From: JBCBZH01 sp039815415 | Lineage (GTDB): Bacteria; Bacteroidota; Rhodothermia; Rhodothermales; Rubricoccaceae | Reading direction: 5' to 3' | Assembly: GCA_039815415.1 (NCBI GenBank) | Contig: JBCBZH010000236.1 | Coordinates: forward strand, 1-6,996 | DNA: 6,996 nt | Shown: one piece after another, positions 4,614-6,996 of the stretch | Layout of the letters: the number at the start of each line of letters is the position of its first letter | How positions within the stretch are numbered: the stretch's first letter is position 1 | Made by a program: the position numbers and the translations under genes | The notes under the pieces: generated by a model | Told to the model about the DNA's origin: nothing | The model's database searches: none | The model's input: only the letters and a program-made list of their open reading frames with translations

Positions 4614-6256
4614 GTGAACGTCAGCGTCTCTTCCCCGCCCGGCTCCACACGGACGCGCAAGAGGTACGTCCCCGGCGCCAGCCCGTCGGGGATCTGTAGG
4701 ATCGTCTCGCCCTTCGCCAGCTCGCCATCAGCCAGCACCGCGAGCTGGCGACCGAGGACATCAATCACGACGGCGCGAACGTGAGCGTCATCGGGAAGCG
4801 TCAGCATAGCCTCAGCGGCTCCGCTCGACGGATTGGGCCGGACGCGCGCCAGCGCCAGCTCGAAGGAGCGCTCTGGGCGTTCGACGGGCGAGCTGGCGAA
4901 GAAGCCCTCGGCGTAGAGGCGTTGCAGTGCGGCCGCATAGCCGCGCATCACGGCGACGGAGTTCAAGTTGTCCGTGCCCTGCCCAAAGGGGAAGGCGTAC
5001 AGCACCGTCGCTGAAGAATCGGGCGCGAGGCGGAACGGGCCCGTAGAGATTGCCATGCGGCGGTCTCCGGTCAGCGCCCTCGTTCCAGCCCCGTCATAGT
5101 TCATGTCACTCCAGAAGGCCTGCGCAACGGGGTCTCCCGCAAGAGGAAACGTTGTAACCGGGAAGTGAGGTTGCTGATAGCCATTCCAGCCGTCGTACAC
5201 AGGCGTCCCATCGCGCCAGAGCCCTTTCATGTAGTTGAAGTAGCCCTGAGGCGTGAACGGTTCATTGCCCGCGTTGGGATTCTTCAGGAACGACGTTGTC
5301 GCCGTCGCTCGGAGCCGTTCCCCGCGTTCATCCACCTGTCCATCGCGGTCATCGTCGCGCCCGTTCGCCAGCCCGATGGGGCCATCGAGCACCTGGATGC
5401 CCTGTGCCGGAGGTGGAGTGCCATAGGCAACATCCTCGTTGAATTTGTTGTAGACGTACGCCATGTTCCGCAGCGTGTCCGATCCGATGTAGTCATCGGA
5501 CGCGTCTCCGAGATCCGGATCGGCCCACATCGAGGCATACATGGAGTCGATGGGTGTTCCACGTCGATTGGTCACCTGATACCGGATGAACAGCGTCTGA
5601 GAGACCGCCGGGCTGGTGGCCTCCCGAGCTCCGCCGTACACGAAGGCGTGCGCGCGCACCTCCACACCAAGCGGCGCCGTCCCGTTCGGATGGTCGTGGC
5701 TGGCGTCTTGCATCACCCACCACGCGGCGCGTTCCCCGATCAGGCTCGGTTGGTCGCCCCCCGACAGGTTGTAGTTGGTCGGATCACCGTCACCGTCCAT
5801 CACAGGAGCACCAAGGACGTGCGGCCAGTCGCGCAAGTCATCTGCCAGCTCGCCGGTGGCGTAGTAGCGCACGATGTCCTCGCGAGAGACGGTGTAGATA
5901 CGGTCGTACACCGCGCAATCGGACGGAGGCTGCGCGTTCTCACCGAGTGAACCGGGCCAGAAGTGATAGTTCCCGAAGCGAGCCCCGGCCACGCGCAGCT
6001 CGCCTCCCACCTTGCCACCCAGCCAGAGCCCCGCAGCAAAGAACGGCGAGTTGCCGGTGGCCTTGGGAATCAGGTAGCCATCCCCCGAGGTGGCCGTGCC
6101 TCCGAAGAACAGGCCTCCTGTGTTGAAGAGTTGCACCTCGAGCTGAGGGTTCGACAGCGGCACCTGGGCAGTGCCCGTCAGGCAGGAGTCCGGGGCCTGG
6201 GCGCTGGCAGCGCTGGTCATCGCCAGCCCGAGGAGCAGAACGAGGCGGCCACTCAT
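4601..6256 (-). CDS. Secreted protein with T9SS type A C-terminal sorting domain
   Basis: A complete 551-residue exported protein. Residues 1-19 are a Sec signal peptide (hydrophobic LVLLLGLAM, likely cleavage ASA|QA). Residues 30-455 are a large extracellular region resembling a Bacteroidota/Rhodothermota family of unknown function, with NTGGLFFGG (45-53), AAGLWLGG (74-81), DCAVYDRIYTVSREDI (113-128), GAPVMDGDGDPTNYNLSGGD (149-168), MWADPDLGDASDDYIGSD (243-260), an acidic DxDxDG-like calcium loop NGRDDDRDGQVDE (298-310) and MAISTGPFRLAP (401-412). Residues 465-551 are the T9SS sorting domain: RVRPNPSSG, VIDVLGRQLAVL, LAPGTYLLRV and the C-terminal Arg. It should cross the inner membrane by Sec, leave through T9SS and stay surface-bound or be released. 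No catalytic motif is recognised. Its ATG overlaps the stop of the paralogous gene upstream. Ends with TAG exactly at the domain end. Confidence 0.9.
   Translation of the reverse strand: MSGRLVLLLGLAMTSAASAQAPDSCLTGTAQVPLSNPQLEVQLFNTGGLFFGGTATSGDGYLIPKATGNSPFFAAGLWLGGKVGGELRVAGARFGNYHFWPGSLGENAQPPSDCAVYDRIYTVSREDIVRYYATGELADDLRDWPHVLGAPVMDGDGDPTNYNLSGGDQPSLIGERAAWWVMQDASHDHPNGTAPLGVEVRAHAFVYGGAREATSPAVSQTLFIRYQVTNRRGTPIDSMYASMWADPDLGDASDDYIGSDTLRNMAYVYNKFNEDVAYGTPPPAQGIQVLDGPIGLANGRDDDRDGQVDERGERLRATATTSFLKNPNAGNEPFTPQGYFNYMKGLWRDGTPVYDGWNGYQQPHFPVTTFPLAGDPVAQAFWSDMNYDGAGTRALTGDRRMAISTGPFRLAPDSSATVLYAFPFGQGTDNLNSVAVMRGYAAALQRLYAEGFFASSPVERPERSFELALARVRPNPSSGAAEAMLTLPDDAHVRAVVIDVLGRQLAVLADGELAKGETILQIPDGLAPGTYLLRVRVEPGGEETLTFTVAR
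6253..6256 (-). other. ATGA stop-start overlap joining the two secreted-protein genes
   Basis: The minus strand reads ATGA here: the TGA (6255-6253) ends the upstream paralogue and the ATG (6256-6254) starts the downstream one. Such overlaps usually mean one transcript and re-initiation by terminating ribosomes, which also fits the lack of a ribosome site for the downstream gene. Confidence 0.85.
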
Positions 6257-6996
6257 CGGAGTACCGTGAAGGTGAGGGTCTCCTCGGCTCCCGGCACCTC
6301 AATCCGGAGCAGATACGTCCCCGGAGTCAGCCCGCCCGGCATCTGCAATACCGTCTCCCCTTCGGCCACCTCGCCGGTGAGGAGAACGGCGAGGTGGCGG
6401 CCCACCGCGTCGTAGACCGTGGCCCGAACGGGTGTGGACTCGGGGAGCGTCAGGAGCGCCTCGGGCTGGCGAGACGGGTTCGGTCGGGCGCGGGACAACG
6501 CCAGCTCGAACGTTGGCTCAGCCTGTGTGCCCTCCACCCGCGAGCCGACAAAGAACCCACTGGCTTGCAACGCCTTCAGGGTCTCGGCGTTGCGCCGCAT
6601 GACGGCCACGGAGTGGAGGTTGGTCATTCCCTGACCGAAAGGAAAGGCGAACAGAAGTGTTGTGGATTCGCCTGGAGCGAGGCGGAACGGCCCCGTAGAG
6701 ATGAACACCGATCGCTGACCTTGCGGACTAACGGCTCCATTTCCATCCGTGTTCACTTCGCTGTAAAACGACTCCGTGACGGGATCTCCCGCGTAGTGAA
6801 ACCGAGTAGTCCGGTCGGTGAACTCAGACCGATAGAATCCATCGCCGAACTCATACCGAGGGGACCCGTCGCCCCAGAGTCCCTGCATGTAGTTGTAGTA
6901 CTCCTCGGAAGTCCCTGGGTCTTGTGCACCGGATGGTCCACCGCTGACATATGCCCCGCCCGAGGTCGCGCGCATCTCCTCTTCGGGCTCGTCGAC
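6253..6996 (-). CDS. Paralogous T9SS-sorted secreted protein, 5' end beyond window
   Basis: Open to the right edge: the first visible residues are VDEPEEEMRATS, which line up with VDERGERLRATA of the downstream paralogue (its residue 308 on), so about 300 N-terminal residues including the signal peptide should lie outside. The visible 247 residues parallel the neighbour throughout: YYNYMQGLWGDGSPRYE, YAGDPVTESFYSEVNTDGNG, STGPFRLAPGES, FAFPFGQGMTNLHSVAVM, then the T9SS sorting domain RARPNPS, VYDAVGRHLAVL, LTPGTYLLRIEV and terminal Arg. Over the last ~87 residues about two-thirds are identical by hand alignment. It ends with TGA where its paralogue ends with TAG. The Met at 6975 is internal, not the start. 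Confidence 0.9.
   Translation of the reverse strand, partial: VDEPEEEMRATSGGAYVSGGPSGAQDPGTSEEYYNYMQGLWGDGSPRYEFGDGFYRSEFTDRTTRFHYAGDPVTESFYSEVNTDGNGAVSPQGQRSVFISTGPFRLAPGESTTLLFAFPFGQGMTNLHSVAVMRRNAETLKALQASGFFVGSRVEGTQAEPTFELALSRARPNPSRQPEALLTLPESTPVRATVYDAVGRHLAVLLTGEVAEGETVLQMPGGLTPGTYLLRIEVPGAEETLTFTVLR

Overview
This window looks like chromosomal DNA from a GC-rich member of the Bacteroidota/Rhodothermota, perhaps a marine Rhodothermia-like organism. The evidence is high overall GC with strong GC preference at third codon positions, two secreted proteins with a C-terminal type IX secretion (T9SS) sorting domain, a two-subunit 2-oxoacid:ferredoxin oxidoreductase, and no clear Shine-Dalgarno sequence before any start codon. 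The taxonomic call is an inference from content; no marker gene is present.

Layout: (i) 1-275, minus strand: the 5' two-thirds or so of an apaG gene cut by the left edge, with signs of a one-base frameshift near position 42. (ii) 363-1148, minus strand: a divergent BtpA/SgcQ-family TIM-barrel protein. (iii) 1149-1358: a 210-bp divergent intergenic region with several short inverted repeats, two of them mutually exclusive and ending just before the next start codon. (iv) 1359-3218, plus strand: korA, a fused gamma+alpha subunit, interrupted by an in-frame TAG at codon 343. (v) 3219-3273: a short gap with a long imperfect hairpin that covers the korA stop codon. (vi) 3274-4587, plus strand: korB, intact, with an unusual proline-rich N-terminal extension of about 110 residues. 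(vii) 4601-6256 and 6253-6996, minus strand: two tandem paralogous T9SS-exported proteins overlapping by ATGA; the upstream one is cut by the right edge.

KorA and KorB should together form a 2-oxoacid (most likely 2-oxoglutarate):ferredoxin oxidoreductase making succinyl-CoA with a ferredoxin as electron acceptor. The main surprise is the TAG in korA. The frame resumes without any indel on the far side, the stop sits exactly where the family has Gln in the motif DVQRxGPSTG, and one C-to-T change (CAG to TAG) explains it. The alternatives are a recent null mutation, a sequence error, or amber readthrough. TAG ends three other genes here, and one of these has a paralogue ending with TGA at the matching position, which argues against general reassignment of TAG. 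The possible apaG frameshift makes draft-sequence error a serious explanation for both lesions. I see no RNA genes, CRISPR arrays, transposons or integrase genes.
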